A DNA stretch of 16,067 nt from Planctomycetota bacterium (GTDB taxonomy: Bacteria > Planctomycetota > Planctomycetia > Pirellulales > Pirellulaceae), in NCBI GenBank assembly GCA_019347795.1, contig JAHWKS010000016.1, forward strand, positions 1-16,067. Direction: 5' to 3'. This document shows positions 15,519 through 16,067 of the stretch, in pieces. Below the pieces are notes generated by a model. It was not told the origin of the DNA. It made no database searches and worked only from the letters and a program-made list of their open reading frames with translations. The stretch's first letter is position 1. The number at the start of each line of letters is the position of its first letter. A program made the translations under genes and the position numbers.

Positions 15519-16067
15519 TTCGCAACCGGAAGAATTTTCTCTCGAAGGAAAACGGGTTCTGGTAACCGGCGGCACCGGCTCGATGGGCAAGGTGCTCGTG
15601 CGCCGGCTTTTGTCGGGCGAGTTGGGAACGCCGCAGAAGGTGATCGTTCTTTCCCGGGACGAGGCCAAGCACCACGCCATGCGGATGGCCTACCTCCACC
15701 GGCAGGTGACCACCGACGAAGTCATCTACCGCAATTTTCTCAACACGCTTGAGTTCCGGCTCGGCGACGTGCGCGCCTTCGCCGACGTGGCCGCCGCCAT
15801 GCGCGACGTCCATGTCGTCATCAACGCCGCCGCCCTGAAGCAGGTGCCGAATTGCGAGTATTTCCCTGAGCAGGCCGTGCTGACCAATTGCGTCGGACCA
15901 ATGAATATCGTGCGCGCCATCCGCGAGCACCGGTATCCAATCGAAACAGTCGTCGGCATCAGTACCGATAAGGCCTGCAAGCCGATCAACGTGATGGGCA
16001 TGACAAAATCGGTCCACGAGCGGATCTTTATCGCGGCCAACATTCTCAGCCCGCAGACGCGCTTCAT
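15505..16067 (+). CDS. FlaA1/CapD/WbjB-type UDP-HexNAc 4,6-dehydratase (3' partial)
   Basis: The first 187 codons of an extended SDR enzyme run off the window end; family members are about 330-350 aa. The NAD(P) motif is TGGTGSMG at residues 21-28. AAALKQVPNCEY (about 108-119) and ISTDKACKPINVMGMTK (152-168) are hallmark motifs of UDP-GlcNAc 4,6-dehydratases. The usual SDR catalytic Tyr is replaced by Met164 ahead of Lys168, as in FlaA1/WbjB, where an Asp-Lys pair (here Asp155-Lys156) does the chemistry. Relative to E. coli FnlA there is an insertion of about a dozen residues after SRDEAKHHAMR (about 61-79), so it belongs to a distinct subgroup. Expected product is a UDP-4-keto-6-deoxy-HexNAc, for L-FucNAc or a related sugar. 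A FnlC/WecB-like epimerase would be expected just beyond the window. Confidence -1.
   Translation, partial: MRQPDSQPEEFSLEGKRVLVTGGTGSMGKVLVRRLLSGELGTPQKVIVLSRDEAKHHAMRMAYLHRQVTTDEVIYRNFLNTLEFRLGDVRAFADVAAAMRDVHVVINAAALKQVPNCEYFPEQAVLTNCVGPMNIVRAIREHRYPIETVVGISTDKACKPINVMGMTKSVHERIFIAANILSPQTRF

Overview
The window is a 16 kb piece of a surface-polysaccharide (O-antigen or exopolysaccharide type) biosynthesis locus from a GC-rich bacterium, probably a planctomycete. The taxonomic hint is the large minus-strand protein, whose N-terminus carries a basic stretch followed by an F-E-x-M-E-A-R-x-x-P-S motif. That resembles the F-E-x-L-E-x-R-x-L-L-S element seen at the start of many large planctomycete surface or exported proteins. 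Non-ATG starts (GTG, TTG) and tight gene overlaps are frequent. No rRNA, tRNA, IS element or CRISPR was seen.

Layout. Positions 2-10139 (plus strand) form a nearly continuous gene chain: 5'-truncated Wzx-type flippase; a putative GT-B-like capsule/surface carbohydrate protein; a PhyH-family Fe(II)/2-oxoglutarate dioxygenase; a zinc-ribbon SAM methyltransferase; a HisH-HisF fusion; a WbuX/WbpG N-acetyl sugar amidotransferase; a Wzy-like polymerase; and a GT4 glycosyltransferase. Positions 10147-13017 (minus strand) hold one 956-aa protein made of two tandem seven-repeat propellers, converging on the GT4 gene. A 375-bp divergent intergenic region follows. Positions 13393-16067 (plus strand) resume the glycan locus with a WbuB-like GT4, an RmlD-like SDR and a 3'-truncated FlaA1/CapD/WbjB-type UDP-HexNAc dehydratase.

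How the genes fit together. Flippase, polymerase and glycosyltransferases imply a Wzx/Wzy-dependent repeat-unit polysaccharide. The right-hand trio (WbuB-like transferase, RmlD-like reductase, WbjB-like dehydratase/epimerase) resembles L-FucNAc synthesis and transfer sets. The HisH-HisF fusion with WbuX is the ammonia-channelling module that turns an N-acetyl into an acetamidino group. Together they suggest an amidinated sugar, with L-FucNAm as the leading hypothesis (cf. wbuX/wbuY/wbuZ plus fnl genes in E. coli O145) and ManNAc3NAmA or an amidinated nonulosonate as alternatives. The HisF half has lost the residue equivalent to Asp11 of the histidine-pathway cyclase, which fits a role as ammonia conduit only. 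The dioxygenase-methyltransferase pair may add a further decoration.

The most unusual DNA-level feature is in the propeller gene. Its halves are offset by exactly 1368 bp and, by eye, identical over 1077 bp, while the flanking parts of the same duplication are only about 86% identical. This points to recent gene conversion or unequal crossing-over within an older duplication.
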